Counted from the stretch's first letter, positions 9,042 through 17,251 are shown. The stretch: DNA of 64,000 nucleotides from Arthrobacter sp. MYb213 (GCF_002979915.1 NZ_PCQA01000005.1:231821-295820); one strand, 5' to 3'. Translations and numbers: made by a program. Notes: a model not told the origin generated them from the sequence alone.

Positions 9042-9551
9042 TCAGTCGCCGTCCTTGGAAGGGGCGGCACGAAGCGCTCCGAGCGCATACAGAACAACTC
9101 CTGCTGTGACAAGCACATCTGCCAGGTTGAAGGTGGCGAACCACCCGGTGTGCAGGTAGTCCACCACGCCGCGCCCGTCCAACCGGTCAATGAAATTGCC
9201 GATCGCCCCGCCGAGCAGCAACGTTACGCCCGCCCGGGACATTTTGCCCATGGCTGGTGCCGAGGAAACCGCATACCAGGTCAGTCCGGCGATGATCAGC
9301 CCGGTGACCGCCACGATGACCCAGGCGGGAAGGTCCGCGCCAAAGCTGAACGCGACGCCTGGGTTATAGAGCAACCGGAGGTTGATTAGCCCCAGCTCGA
9401 TTACATGGCCGTTGGAAAGCAAGCTTTCGGCCAATGCCTTGAGGGCTAGATCCACGCAGACCAGCACAACGGCTCCAAGCAGCATCGCTGCCCGGACAAT
9501 ACACGCGGTTCGAACCTGCGCCGAGGAACGAGCCACAAGTTGGCCGTTCAT
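9042..9551 (-). CDS. lspA: Signal peptidase II (lipoprotein signal peptidase), operon-borne copy
   Basis: A 169-residue membrane aspartyl peptidase that removes signal peptides from diacylglyceryl-modified prolipoproteins. Four hydrophobic segments are visible, plus the conserved NPGVAFSFG motif, GGAIGNFIDRLDGRGVVDYL with the first catalytic Asp, and FNLADVLVTAG with the second. Its start overlaps the end of the ATPase gene by 4 bp (ATGA-type coupling). lspA linked to a CmtR-controlled cation ATPase is a recurrent mobile metal-resistance arrangement in actinobacteria; this is probably an extra copy rather than the housekeeping lspA (inference). Confidence 0.92.
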   Translation of the reverse strand: MNGQLVARSSAQVRTACIVRAAMLLGAVVLVCVDLALKALAESLLSNGHVIELGLINLRLLYNPGVAFSFGADLPAWVIVAVTGLIIAGLTWYAVSSAPAMGKMSRAGVTLLLGGAIGNFIDRLDGRGVVDYLHTGWFATFNLADVLVTAGVVLYALGALRAAPSKDGD

Positions 9552-11494
9552 GGCGAGGGTTCCAGGATCGAGGCTGGCTGCGCGGTCTGTAGCTCGGTTT
9601 TGCGGCGGAGCCGACCAGCCCGGACACCGTTGGCGATCACAACGATTTCCGCCAGTTCGTGGATGAGCACCACCGCGGCCAGCCCGAGCACCCCGAAGAG
9701 GGCCAGCGGGATCAGCACGGCAATCAGCAGCAGGGACAGGCCCACGTTTTGCAGCATGATGCGCCGGGTGTTCCGGGCATGGTCAAGGACCTGGGGCAGG
9801 TGGTGCAGGTCCTCGCCCATCAGGGCAATGTCTGCGGTTTCGATGGCCACGTCGGTGCCCATGGCCCCCATGGCGATGCCCGTGTCGGCGGTGGCCAAGG
9901 CGGGAGCGTCGTTGACTCCGTCCCCGACCATCGCGGTGGGCTGCCGGGTTTGGAGGGTGCGGATGATCTCCGCCTTGTCCTCGGGGCGCAGGTCGGCGTG
10001 GACTTCGCTGATGCCCGCGGCCTTGGCCAGGGCCGTTGCGGTGATGATGTTGTCGCCGGTGAGCATGGCGGTGGTGTATCCGGATGCCGTGAGCCTGGCA
10101 ATGATCTCGCGGGCTTCGGGGCGCAGCTCGTCGCGGACGCCGATGGCGCCGATGACTTTGCCATCGTCCTCGATGAGCACGGCCGTGGCTCCGGCATGCT
10201 GCATCCGCTCGATGTCCGGGGCCAGGGCCCCGGCATCGATCCATCCCGGGCGTCCGAGCCGGACAAGCCTGCCATCGAGCCGCCCCTCCAGGCCCGCCCC
10301 GGGAACCGTGTCCACGTCGGTGACCGATGCGCGCTCGGTGGTGGATGCGAGGATGGCGCGGGCCAGCGGGTGTTCGCTGCGGGCTTCCAGGCCCGCCGCA
10401 AGGGCAAGCACCCGTTCCCGGGTGGCGGGTGCGGTGCCCACGACCTCGATCACCGAAGGCTTGTTACGGGTCAGGGTTCCGGTCTTGTCCAGGGCGATGG
10501 TGCGGATCTTGCCTAGGGTTTCCAGTGCCCCGCCGCCCTTGATGAGTACCCCGATCCGGCTGGCGGCCCCGACGGAGGCAACGACGGTCACGGGCACGGA
10601 GATGGCCAGCGCGCAGGGCGAGGCGGCCACCAAGACGACCAGTGCGCGTTCGAACCACAGGGCCGGTTCCCCGACGATGAATCCGAAGACGATGATCAGG
10701 GCCGCGGCGATCAGGATGCCCGGGACCAGTTTCTTCGCGATGGAGTCGGCCAGTCGCTGGCCCGGGCCCTTGCGGGATTGCTCGGCCTCGACGATGTGCA
10801 CGATCCTGGCCAGCGAGTTGTTATCAGCGGTGCTGGTGACTTCAACTTCCAGCGGGCCGGTGCCGTTGATGGAACCGGCGTAGACCTCGGAGCCGGGACC
10901 GACCTCGACGGGAACGGATTCGCCGGTGAGCGCTGAAGTATCCAGCGAGGTGCGTCCGGTGACGATCCGCCCGTCGGTGGCCAGACGTTCCCCCGGCCGG
11001 ACGACCATGCGATCCCCGGGGACCAAGACGGAGGGGGGCACGGTGGTTTCGATGCCGTTGCGCAGGATTCGTGCCTCGGCCGGAACCAGGTCAAGCAGTG
11101 CCCGGAGGCCCCGCCGGGTTTTCGCCAGCGAGTATTCCTCAAGTCCCTCCGAAATTGCGTACAGGAAGGCCAGCATCGCGGCTTCCTCGAACTGGCCCAA
11201 GACCACAGCGCCAACGGCGGCGATTGTCATCAGCGTCCCGACGCCGATTTTTCCCTTGAGCAGGCGTCGGAGAGTGGAGGGAACAAACGTCCAGGCAGCA
11301 ACCAGCAGTGCACCGATTTCCAGCGGAAGCGTCACGAACCGGGGGCCTCCGGCCAGCGAGGTGATCCATCCCGCCAGCAGCAGCACACCGGCCACGGCGG
11401 CCGCCCGAACCTCGGTTACCTGCCAGAACCCCAGAGCCTCTTCGGCTTCACCGGTTTCTGCTGTCTCATCGCTGCATCCACAGGCGTCACTCAT
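9548..11494 (-). CDS. Heavy-metal P1B-type ATPase with SPC motif (Cd/Zn/Co/Pb class)
   Basis: A 648-residue metal-exporting ATPase without an N-terminal HMA domain. Helices begin near residue 25. The actuator has TGESVPVEVG, the phosphorylation site is DKTGTLTRNKP, then SEHPLARAI and GDGVNDAPALATADTGIAMG. The transport helix reads AASPCALAISVP, SPC instead of CPC, and the last helix region carries IHELAEIVVIANG. SPC plus a C-terminal HE motif and no HMA domain point to the P1B-4 group (CoaT/CtpD/PfeT) more than to classical cadmium CadA, although CmtR partners suggest Cd/Pb. The start overlaps the end of cmtR by 4 bp. Base composition is visibly GC-richer than the neighbours. Confidence 0.9.
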   Translation of the reverse strand: MSDACGCSDETAETGEAEEALGFWQVTEVRAAAVAGVLLLAGWITSLAGGPRFVTLPLEIGALLVAAWTFVPSTLRRLLKGKIGVGTLMTIAAVGAVVLGQFEEAAMLAFLYAISEGLEEYSLAKTRRGLRALLDLVPAEARILRNGIETTVPPSVLVPGDRMVVRPGERLATDGRIVTGRTSLDTSALTGESVPVEVGPGSEVYAGSINGTGPLEVEVTSTADNNSLARIVHIVEAEQSRKGPGQRLADSIAKKLVPGILIAAALIIVFGFIVGEPALWFERALVVLVAASPCALAISVPVTVVASVGAASRIGVLIKGGGALETLGKIRTIALDKTGTLTRNKPSVIEVVGTAPATRERVLALAAGLEARSEHPLARAILASTTERASVTDVDTVPGAGLEGRLDGRLVRLGRPGWIDAGALAPDIERMQHAGATAVLIEDDGKVIGAIGVRDELRPEAREIIARLTASGYTTAMLTGDNIITATALAKAAGISEVHADLRPEDKAEIIRTLQTRQPTAMVGDGVNDAPALATADTGIAMGAMGTDVAIETADIALMGEDLHHLPQVLDHARNTRRIMLQNVGLSLLLIAVLIPLALFGVLGLAAVVLIHELAEIVVIANGVRAGRLRRKTELQTAQPASILEPSP

Positions 11495-11877
11495 CGGGCG
11501 TTCTCCTCTTCAATCATTGGGGCGGTGATGCTGTCGGGGCCGTAGTTCGGGCAGAGGCTGACAGCGTTGCCGGTGGCGGCAAGCAAGATCTCGGCCTGGG
11601 CGAGCATGTCCATCAGCTCCGGGCGGGACAGTGAGTAGTGCACGCTGCGGCCCTCGGAGCGTCCCTCGACCAGGCCGCAGTCGCGCAGGCAGGCCACGTG
11701 CATCGAGGCCGTGGACTGGGCGAGGCCAAGTTCGCGGGTGAGGTCACTAACGCGCACCTCACCGTGGGCCATGCGCTTGACGATCTTCAATCGAATCGGG
11801 TCGCTAAGAGAATGGAACAAGGCGGCAGCGGGGTCCAGCCGACACGCGTCCACCGGAGCATCTTGATTGATCAGCAT
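11491..11877 (-). CDS. cmtR: ArsR-family Cd/Pb-responsive repressor, CmtR-like
   Basis: A 128-residue winged-helix repressor. The DNA-recognition helix is in ELGLAQSTASMHVACLRDCG, and the CLRDC pair plus a third cysteine near the C-terminus (LCPNYG) match the three-cysteine metal site of mycobacterial CmtR, which binds Cd(II) or Pb(II). Metal binding releases the operator. It is the first gene of the cmtR-ATPase-lspA operon; all junctions overlap by 4 bp, so translation is probably coupled. The ATG at 11877 is followed upstream by an AT-rich direct repeat that likely holds its operator. Confidence 0.9.
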   Translation of the reverse strand: MLINQDAPVDACRLDPAAALFHSLSDPIRLKIVKRMAHGEVRVSDLTRELGLAQSTASMHVACLRDCGLVEGRSEGRSVHYSLSRPELMDMLAQAEILLAATGNAVSLCPNYGPDSITAPMIEEENAR

Positions 11878-11907
11878 TTACTGATGATATCTTAATTTAC
11901 TGATCAT
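11878..11907 (-). promoter_or_regulatory. Probable CmtR operator overlapping the promoter
   Basis: Two 11-bp direct repeats, TTACTGATGAT (11878-11888) and TTACTGATCAT (11897-11907), start right at the cmtR initiation codon in an otherwise GC-rich neighbourhood. ATGATCAGTAA in the gene orientation is partly self-complementary. Position and repetition suggest an autoregulatory site; no binding data. Confidence 0.5.
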
Positions 11908-12011
11908 TGATTCAAGTGCAGGCCTCAGGGATGTCCCTACGGTGTTCGCCTCGAAAGTTCATGAACCCTTTTGTGCAGCCGCCCCCTTGATGTCGGATCT
12001 TGAAAATGACA

Positions 12012-12110
12012 GTCCCAGTCAAGGTTCCTCCTACGGGCATGCCCTAGTCGATCTATATTGGTATGCCTCAGTCCAGCGGATGGATGGATTTACGCGTTTT
12101 TATCGTGTGA
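12012..12110. repeat. Palindromic element plus 80-bp diverged repeat (copy 1)
   Basis: Starts with a degenerate palindrome (GTCCC ... AGG-TT-CCT ... CTACGGG, 12012-12040) and continues as a longer unit, 12031-12110, that aligns without gaps to 13171-13250 at exactly 1140 bp spacing. By hand count 54 of 80 bases match, including CTACGGGCAT, GTCCAG and TATCGT. It sits 3' of the leftward lipoprotein gene at 12139. Confidence 0.6.
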
Positions 12111-12138
12111 CTCAATGTTTTCTCGAGACGAGCCCGCG

Positions 12139-12540
12139 CTACTTAAGCCGTTCGTAGGTGGCTTGAATTTTGTTGTACTCATTGATCGCAGTGATTTTCT
12201 GCATGTCCTCACCCGTGCCGTGAAGAATGCTTGAAGCAATCATGCCTAATGCAACTTTGTCGTAGGCTCCACCTTTAGTTCGCACGACTAGCTCGCCTTC
12301 AGCCGGGGACTCCCATGAATCGACGTAGAACGTCGGACCACTGAGTGCACTGATATTCCTGGCTCCATTCGCTCCGAGCCACTCATTGATTTTTGTATCC
12401 GCCCATTCTTGGCCGCCGTCAGTGCCATGTTCAAGTTCCTCTGCTGGGACAACTGATGGGCCGGGCGCGACTTCGTAAGCAGTACATCCAGAGAGCGCGA
12501 GAGCCATAATCAGGGTGGCACTCGTGACATTTTTCTTCAT
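12139..12540 (-). CDS. Putative lipoprotein of unknown function
   Basis: A 133-residue protein with a lipoprotein signal: MKKN, hydrophobic core ATLIMALAL and lipobox SGC, so lipidation at Cys19 and attachment to the outer face of the membrane are expected. The mature part is mostly charged with no recognised domain (EWADTKINEWLG, ALGMIASSILHG). The start has GGAACC-type purines upstream and looks sound. It lies alone between the metal operon and a run of small membrane-anchored proteins. Confidence 0.65.
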   Translation of the reverse strand: MKKNVTSATLIMALALSGCTAYEVAPGPSVVPAEELEHGTDGGQEWADTKINEWLGANGARNISALSGPTFYVDSWESPAEGELVVRTKGGAYDKVALGMIASSILHGTGEDMQKITAINEYNKIQATYERLK

Positions 12541-12741
12541 GGGTTCCTTCGATCTGACAACGAAGAAGAGTTAATCGATAGCTCTGGCATGAATCCAGCT
12601 TTGTCTTCTCTGCTGCAATAGTAGCGAGAAACCGGTTGGACTCCCGCTCGCGGAGGAAAAATATGCATGTTTCAGAGCGACGATTTTCTCTGCGAAATCA
12701 GTTAGAAAACCAGACTCTGAAGAACCGCTTAGAATTACGCC

Positions 12742-13143
12742 ATGAGTTCAAAGAGATTCACGGCAATTAAACTCGGCGTTGGATTCCTAGTTGTAACCTT
12801 CATTGTTGCCGGATTGCTAATTGCTTTCAGTAAATTAGCTACGGGCGACCCATTCAATGTTCCCAAGTATCTTTATGACCATGTCCGATATGCGACGTGG
12901 ACCGATGCCGAGAAGGAGCAGGTGTTAATCGGTAGGGTAGAAAAAATCCCAGAGGTATTAAAAACTGAATTTACGACAGAGCCTGATGGGGCCGCTCCGA
13001 GGGATCGTTTCCTCAACGTAACGACGAGTGTCACTAACCGAGATATTGAGAACAGCCTCATGGACGCATGTGGACGGAACGGACTGTGGTGGAATGACTA
13101 CAATGTCACTTGCCGTGTTGTTAGCATCGAATCTGAACGTTAG
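12742..13143 (+). CDS. Small membrane-anchored protein, unknown
   Basis: A 133-residue protein with one N-terminal transmembrane helix (KLGVGFLVVTFIVAGLLIAF, residues 11-30) and an extracytoplasmic domain ending in ACGRNGLWWNDYNVTCRVV. The next gene (13309-13689) has the same plan and a similar ending (EACREAMRQ ... YEIVCEIR), so they look like distant paralogues. The cysteine pair in the last 25 residues may form a disulfide. No family recognised. A palindromic repeat begins 10 bp after the stop. Confidence 0.6.
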   Translation: MSSKRFTAIKLGVGFLVVTFIVAGLLIAFSKLATGDPFNVPKYLYDHVRYATWTDAEKEQVLIGRVEKIPEVLKTEFTTEPDGAAPRDRFLNVTTSVTNRDIENSLMDACGRNGLWWNDYNVTCRVVSIESER

Positions 13144-13152
13144 CTTTACGAG

Positions 13153-13250
13153 TGCCGTATAGCGTTGTTTCTACGGGCATGCTCTGAGTGGTTTCTATTG
13201 AGAAGCCATGGTCCAGTGGGTAGATGGCTTGCTGCGCCCTTATCGTACGA
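13153..13250. repeat. Palindromic element plus 80-bp diverged repeat (copy 2)
   Basis: Palindrome with arms TGCCGTA (13153-13159) and TACGGGCA (13172-13179), one base bulged, continuing into the same longer unit as 12031-12110, in the same direction. It starts 10 bp after the stop of the preceding small membrane protein. Confidence 0.6.
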
Positions 13251-13308
13251 TTTTGCCGTTGTACTGAGGAGCGGGCAGAACTTCAGTGAAACAATCTATG
13301 CTGTAAAA

Positions 13309-13689
13309 ATGAAAAATTATGGCAGAACGATAAAAACTATCTTGGTGATAGTTGCAACGTCTGCGTTCCTTGCGCTCGGTGCCGGCTTCTCAATCCATCT
13401 TGGGCTGAATCACTTCATCGATTCGTGGGCGGAAGCCAGAGACGTTAGTCGTACGGCGGAACCGGGGAAAGAGAAGGCTGCCTATATTGCTTCTGAGATA
13501 GAGGAAATTGATGCAGTGGAATCCGCGGTTGTACTGGAGTCTAATTTTAATGGGGCACGGATCGAGGTGCGGGTCGGTGCATTCTCACCTGGGCGGCCGG
13601 TGCATGAACAGATCCAGGAAGCTTGTAGAGAAGCCATGCGTCAGGGCTTTAATTTTGAGCCTTACGAGATCGTCTGTGAAATCAGGTAA
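13309..13689 (+). CDS. Small membrane-anchored protein, paralogue-like to 12742-13143
   Basis: A 126-residue protein starting [14 protein letters not shown], with one N-terminal membrane helix ([19 protein letters not shown]) and an outside domain ([16 protein letters not shown]) closing with [20 protein letters not shown]. The frame is open further upstream to 13165, but that part overlaps the repeat at 13153-13250 and lacks a membrane-protein start, so the ATG at 13309 is preferred. Function unknown; probably the result of an old tandem duplication with the previous gene, repeat included. Confidence 0.5.
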   Translation: MKNYGRTIKTILVIVATSAFLALGAGFSIHLGLNHFIDSWAEARDVSRTAEPGKEKAAYIASEIEEIDAVESAVVLESNFNGARIEVRVGAFSPGRPVHEQIQEACREAMRQGFNFEPYEIVCEIR

Positions 13690-14363
13690 TCGCATAGAGA
13701 TGTGCTTTCCGGTTTGCACCCTGGCGTTGTCACGAACTGACGAATCAATAGGTTTAGAGATCGCGACTTACTTCGATGTCCCGTAAAACGTTCCCTTCCG
13801 GTCACGGAAGGACTGTGCCGACGAGTCCTGAAAACGACATTCATATTCCACGACGGAACCCGAATGGATCGGGTCCAATAGGCCACTAACGAATACTCGG
13901 CTGTACCGGTAGATTTCGCGATGCCCACACAGACCGGCAACCCGGTCAGCCGGAACACCTCGGCCTTGATCTGCTCACCCAGGGCTTGCAGCTCATCGAC
14001 GGTGCCAGTCACGCCCAGGAAAGCCTCATCAATGGAATAGGCCTCAACCCAGGCGGAGAAACGGCCCAGCAGTTTCATGACCCGCCCCGACATTTCGCCG
14101 TACAGCTCATAATTAGAGGACTTTGCAACCAGATTAATTCGGTCAGCGTCGGCAGCGAGCTTGAACCACGGTGCGCCCATTTCAATGCCCAGTGCTTTGG
14201 CCTCGGAGCTGCGGGCGACCGCGCAACCGTCGTTATTGGACAGTACGATCACCGGTCGGCCTTCCAGTGTCGGATCAAACGCACGCTCGCACGAGACATA
14301 GAAGCTGTTCACGTCAACATGGGCAATATAGGTCTGACGTGGCTCTAGAGGTGGTGTAGGCAT
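13662..14363 (-). pseudogene. umuC: Truncated DNA polymerase V catalytic subunit UmuC
   Basis: Only the N-terminal part of a Y-family polymerase remains. Conserved blocks are [42 protein letters not shown] and [12 protein letters not shown] with the catalytic Asp-Glu pair; homology stops near VCVGIA (about base 13917). The usual PTKTLAKLA continuation and the little-finger domain are missing; the remaining frame to 13662 is unrelated sequence. A full UmuC has about 420 residues. The ATG at 14363 overlaps umuD by 19 bp. A palindromic repeat (13778-13813) lies just past the break, suggesting a deletion or recombination there. Probably non-functional as a polymerase. Confidence 0.85.
13778..13813. 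repeat. Palindromic element at the umuC truncation end
   Basis: Starts GTCCCGTAAAACG and contains a perfect inner hairpin CCTTCCG-gtca-CGGAAGG (13794-13811), closed by GTCC/GGAC. It lies between two convergent frames and about 100 bp beyond the point where UmuC homology stops. Confidence 0.55.
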
Positions 14364-14776
14364 GTGGTGGCCACACCCCAAACCCGGAAATCGCTAAGCT
14401 CTGCCACGCGTAAATCCGGGTAGTCCGGGTTCTCGGCTTTCAGCACCACTCCTTGGGGTGTGGTGGTCAGTCGTTTGACGGTCATTTCCCCGTCGATCAC
14501 CGCGATGACCACATGCCCATCTCTAGGCTGCACCGACCGATCCACGATCAGTTCATCCCCATCGCTGATCCCCGCACCCTGCATTGAGTCACCTGAGACG
14601 CGGACAATGAACGTGGAGACCTGGTCGCGGATCAGCATCTCTGACAAATCAATTTTCGTATCACTGTAGTCCTGGGCAGGGGACGGGTACCCTGCCGGTA
14701 CCCGTCCCACCGCTGCCGCGATCAGGTGCGGGGCAGACCCTGACAGCTCGCAAACCTGTATTCTATCAACTTTCAT
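14345..14776 (-). CDS. umuD: UmuD-like self-cleaving S24 peptidase (SOS mutagenesis)
   Basis: A 143-residue LexA/UmuD-family protein. The self-cleavage site is probably Ala-Gly in RVPAGYPSP, the nucleophile Ser is in [15 protein letters not shown], and the general-base Lys is in GEMTVKRL. RecA-triggered cleavage activates UmuD to partner UmuC in translesion synthesis. The gene looks intact although its partner umuC is truncated, so it may be an orphan or serve another polymerase. A perfect 18-bp palindrome sits 15 bp before the start codon. Confidence 0.9.
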   Translation of the reverse strand: MKVDRIQVCELSGSAPHLIAAAVGRVPAGYPSPAQDYSDTKIDLSEMLIRDQVSTFIVRVSGDSMQGAGISDGDELIVDRSVQPRDGHVVIAVIDGEMTVKRLTTTPQGVVLKAENPDYPDLRVAELSDFRVWGVATTCLHHL

Positions 14777-14790
14777 TACAACACCAATCC

Positions 14791-14808
14791 TTAGAATATA
14801 TATTCTAA
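14791..14808. promoter_or_regulatory. Perfect 18-bp palindrome before umuD
   Basis: TTAGAATATATATTCTAA is a perfect inverted repeat placed 15 bp upstream of the umuD start, where an operator would overlap the transcription start or leader. It does not match the common actinobacterial LexA box (CGAAC-N4-GTTCG), so control by another repressor, or autoregulation, is possible. Confidence 0.6.
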
Positions 14809-14970
14809 CTCTTGAGTGTAAGGAGGCATGCCGACAGTTGAGGGATAGGTGGTGAGTTTGCTTAGCTCGAATTCGGTCCGCTTTAGGGGCGTTGAATAAT
14901 CCACGTGTGATAGCGGTGGTATCTGACTGGTAACAAATTCTTTTCTCCCAGCCTCCTTATTGGCAAATAG

Positions 14971-14991
14971 AATCGTTATCATTTCGATATG
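14971..14991 (+). promoter_or_regulatory. Conserved 21-bp motif upstream of secreted precursor gene (copy 1)
   Basis: AATCGTTATCATTTCGATAT (plus G) matches 18 of 21 bases at 27653-27673, which lies upstream of the paralogous precursor gene at the same distance (98 and 102 bp before the ATG). It is a loose palindrome (ATCG ... CGAT). A shared promoter or regulator site is the simplest reading. Confidence 0.6.
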
Positions 14992-15089
14992 AAATACAAT
15001 GCATATCCCTATGGAAGAAGAAAATTCCCAAGTTAGAGTAAGGATGACTAGAAAATCCACACTGGTCAACATCTCAGTTTTAAGGAATT

Positions 15090-15656
15090 ATGAAAAATTA
15101 TCTTTCCAGGGCTGCCGCCATCATCGGCGCGTCATTGCTCGCAGGTTCTATCCTTACCACCCCAGCAATGGCCGCATCCACGCCAGATGTGGCTACCCCT
15201 TCAACGGCTGCATATGCGGCTAGTCCTATCGAGCTTTCCGGTTTCTTCGTAGAGCAAGAGGAACCGAAGTTCGAGGAAATAACGAAGAACCTCAGCGAAG
15301 AAGAGGTGACGCTATTGGAGTCAGGCGAACCAGCTGTCGTTCATCAGGACGTGGGAACAGCAGAAATCACCAAGGTTGAGAAGGTAAACAACGTTCAGCC
15401 TTACGCGCTGCTTCCTGCCAGCAGTTGCACCAGTTCCGTCAATGCATGCCTCTACGGTGGAGGCACGCCGTATGTTGATTATGGTTTTGTTGGCGTCGGA
15501 ACGCAGACCGGTAGTTGGAATCACCGCGTAAGCTATGGCTCGCAGAATCGCTCAATGCGGGCTTGCGGCAGTAGTGTTTGCTACAGCAAGGTCGGTCCAA
15601 AGGTAAAAGTGAAGCTGAGCGGACCCACGACGCTGAAGTCAGTTACTGTGTATTAA
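15090..15656 (+). CDS. Secreted precursor protein with Cys-rich C-terminal domain
   Basis: A 188-residue exported protein. The signal peptide (residues 1-28: basic start, hydrophobic core ASLLAGSILTTPAMA) is cut at AMA/AST. Residues 45-95 form a charged pro-like region (EEPKFEEITKNLSEEEVTLL) that is shared with the protein at 27776-28117. The last 80 residues carry four Cys (SCTSSVNACLYGGG, RACGSSVCYSK) with GSWNHRVSYGSQNRS, loosely like secreted beta-rich peptides such as I36-type inhibitors. It may be a secreted bacteriocin-like or inhibitor protein (guess). AAGGA precedes the ATG, and a strong terminator follows, so it is a single-gene unit. Confidence 0.65.
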   Translation: MKNYLSRAAAIIGASLLAGSILTTPAMAASTPDVATPSTAAYAASPIELSGFFVEQEEPKFEEITKNLSEEEVTLLESGEPAVVHQDVGTAEITKVEKVNNVQPYALLPASSCTSSVNACLYGGGTPYVDYGFVGVGTQTGSWNHRVSYGSQNRSMRACGSSVCYSKVGPKVKVKLSGPTTLKSVTVY

Positions 15657-15665
15657 ATTTCATGA

Positions 15666-15705
15666 TTAGGAAGGCCGTTACTGTAACGGCCTTCCTAACT
15701 TTTTA
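15666..15705 (+). terminator. Strong hairpin terminator after secreted precursor
   Basis: A 16-bp perfect stem, TTAGGAAGGCCGTTAC paired with GTAACGGCCTTCCTAA, separated by one base, followed by CTTTTTAACTTTT. It begins 9 bp after the stop codon. Confidence 0.88.
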
Positions 15706-16002
15706 ACTTTTGGACACAGATAGATTATTTGAAGTACTGCTCGATGTTAGCTTTCTGTGCTGCGCTTGCATGCATGGTTGATGGCGCTGTGGCAATCTCA
15801 ATCTTCGGCCGCGGATGAAAGCCATGAGTATTTGGATAAAGCCTTTGAAAAATGTGAGTTCAGTTTTCCGGTGTGACTAACAAGCGATAGTTTTCGATGT
15901 CACGCAAGCGGAACCCTCTGCAGGACAGTGGCGGCAATTGGCATGCGGCTTTTCGCATGCCAAAACGTGAACCGGTGGAAGCAGCCGTGCCATACTGGCG
16001 AG

Positions 16003-16644
16003 ATGCTGAACGATTACTGGCCTCTCGCCCAATTGAAGCTTGCAACAAAGCGCTTGGAACTCCGCGTTCCGAACGATGATGAATTATACGAACTGGCTCA
16101 GGTCGCGGCCAACGGCGTGCACGAGCCTGACGAGCAGCCCTTTTTGACCCCTTGGACGAATCTTCCACCCCGTGAGCGGGCACTTCACGTGATGCAGCAA
16201 CATTGGAGCCGACGGGGCGCGTGGTCTAGGGAGAATTGGGCATTGGAAATGGGTGTATTCCGTGGAGACCAGCCCGTAGGCATGGTCACGCTGAAGGCAT
16301 GTAATTTTCCTGTCCTGCGCGAAGTTAAAACCGAATCGTGGCTTGGCCTTAAATTTCATCGGCAGGGCATTGGCACAGAGGCCCGGACAGCCTTGCTGAA
16401 TCTTGCTTTTGAAGGACTGGGAGCTGTCACCGCACTAACCGAGGTGTTCCAAGACAACGTTGGCTCGCAAGGCGTCTCGCGTAGGCTCGGGTATCTTCAC
16501 GATGGCATCTCACGGGACGTTCTTGCCGGGCGAGCCGTAGTCTCCGACCGCCTTCGCCTCAACGCTCCAGATTGGGTACCGACCGATCCCGTGGATCTAG
16601 TCGTCACCGGTCTGGCAAAAGCCCGTCCATTCTTCAACATTTAG
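16003..16644 (+). CDS. GNAT N-acetyltransferase, RimJ/RimL-like (duplicate A)
   Basis: A 213-residue acetyl-CoA-dependent N-acetyltransferase; fold motifs are GVFRGDQPVGMVTLKA (beta4 region), the acetyl-CoA loop FHRQGIGTEARTALL and the late GSQGVSRRLGY segment. The start is set at ATG 16003 (MLNDYWPLAQLKL) because the near-identical copy at 30378-31019 (about 80% identical by hand alignment) starts at the same place; a longer frame to 15928 exists. Substrate unknown. A palindromic repeat starts 22 bp past the stop and is conserved beside the other copy too. Confidence 0.85.
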   Translation: MLNDYWPLAQLKLATKRLELRVPNDDELYELAQVAANGVHEPDEQPFLTPWTNLPPRERALHVMQQHWSRRGAWSRENWALEMGVFRGDQPVGMVTLKACNFPVLREVKTESWLGLKFHRQGIGTEARTALLNLAFEGLGAVTALTEVFQDNVGSQGVSRRLGYLHDGISRDVLAGRAVVSDRLRLNAPDWVPTDPVDLVVTGLAKARPFFNI

Positions 16645-16665
16645 ATAGCAATTCGGTACGACGCC

Positions 16666-16691
16666 GCCCGTAGGCGGAACCTTTACCGGGC
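16666..16691. repeat. Palindromic element shared with duplicate GNAT copy
   Basis: Arms GCCCGTA (16666-16672) and TACCGGGC (16684-16691) with AGG/CCT inside. The flanking GACGCCGCCC is identical in reverse orientation at 30331-30364, next to the second acetyltransferase copy. It sits between two convergent genes. Confidence 0.65.
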
Positions 16692-16694
16692 TTC

Positions 16695-17192
16695 CTACTT
16701 GCGGGTCATCCGTGCGGAGAACGGTGCCCGAAGGATCTTCGTCCACAGTGACCGACGGTGTGCAGCACCTGGAGAAGAGCCGAATTCGTTTTCTGCGCGA
16801 TCCAGGCTTTCTTCGATAAGCGCGTCATGCATGGGCCGGAAGAATAGTGGCCAGGTAAGTTTTGCCGTTCCACTTGGCGACATGGAAAGCTCGTGCCGGA
16901 GCAGCGTTAATGTGTCTGTAAGGCTGGTGGCAGTGAAAGAGTGGTGCCCGTTAAAGCCCGATGGACTAGTGAACTGAAATTCGATCCGTCTGCCGGGCTC
17001 GTATGCAGTCACGAAATAGCGCACTGGCCCATGTCCTCCCGCTGCGCCCACACCAAGCGGTCCGTTCAGGCGCATTGCTGGCCACTCGCTTCGGGGCCAT
17101 AGTCGATCGTTCTTACCCGCAAGCGAGTCGATGAGCGGCCCTACTTCGCTAGCGGGGGCTGCAATTTCGCGCTGATGAGTGTTGTAGACCAT
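16695..17192 (-). CDS. SRPBCC (START/polyketide-cyclase-like) domain protein
   Basis: A 165-residue protein of the helix-grip SRPBCC superfamily, which bind hydrophobic ligands. The opening REIAAPASEVGPLIDSLAG, the middle RYFVTAYEPGRRIEFQF and the closing ...WPLFFRPMHDALIEESLDRAE follow the usual beta-hairpin then long C-terminal helix pattern of the family. Ligand unknown. It converges on the preceding acetyltransferase with a palindromic repeat between them. Confidence 0.75.
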   Translation of the reverse strand: MVYNTHQREIAAPASEVGPLIDSLAGKNDRLWPRSEWPAMRLNGPLGVGAAGGHGPVRYFVTAYEPGRRIEFQFTSPSGFNGHHSFTATSLTDTLTLLRHELSMSPSGTAKLTWPLFFRPMHDALIEESLDRAENEFGSSPGAAHRRSLWTKILRAPFSARMTRK

Positions 17193-17251
17193 GTGGCAAG
17201 CGTATCTTTGATCGTCACCCAGGCAGGCTCAATTCAACCTCGGTGATTGGT

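Noticed and set aside
9540..10883. Long plus-strand open frame (447 codons) opposite the metal ATPase
   Set aside because: It lies antisense to a clearly functional ATPase in GC-rich DNA, is dominated by Ser/Ala/Arg, and has no domain. It is a composition shadow.
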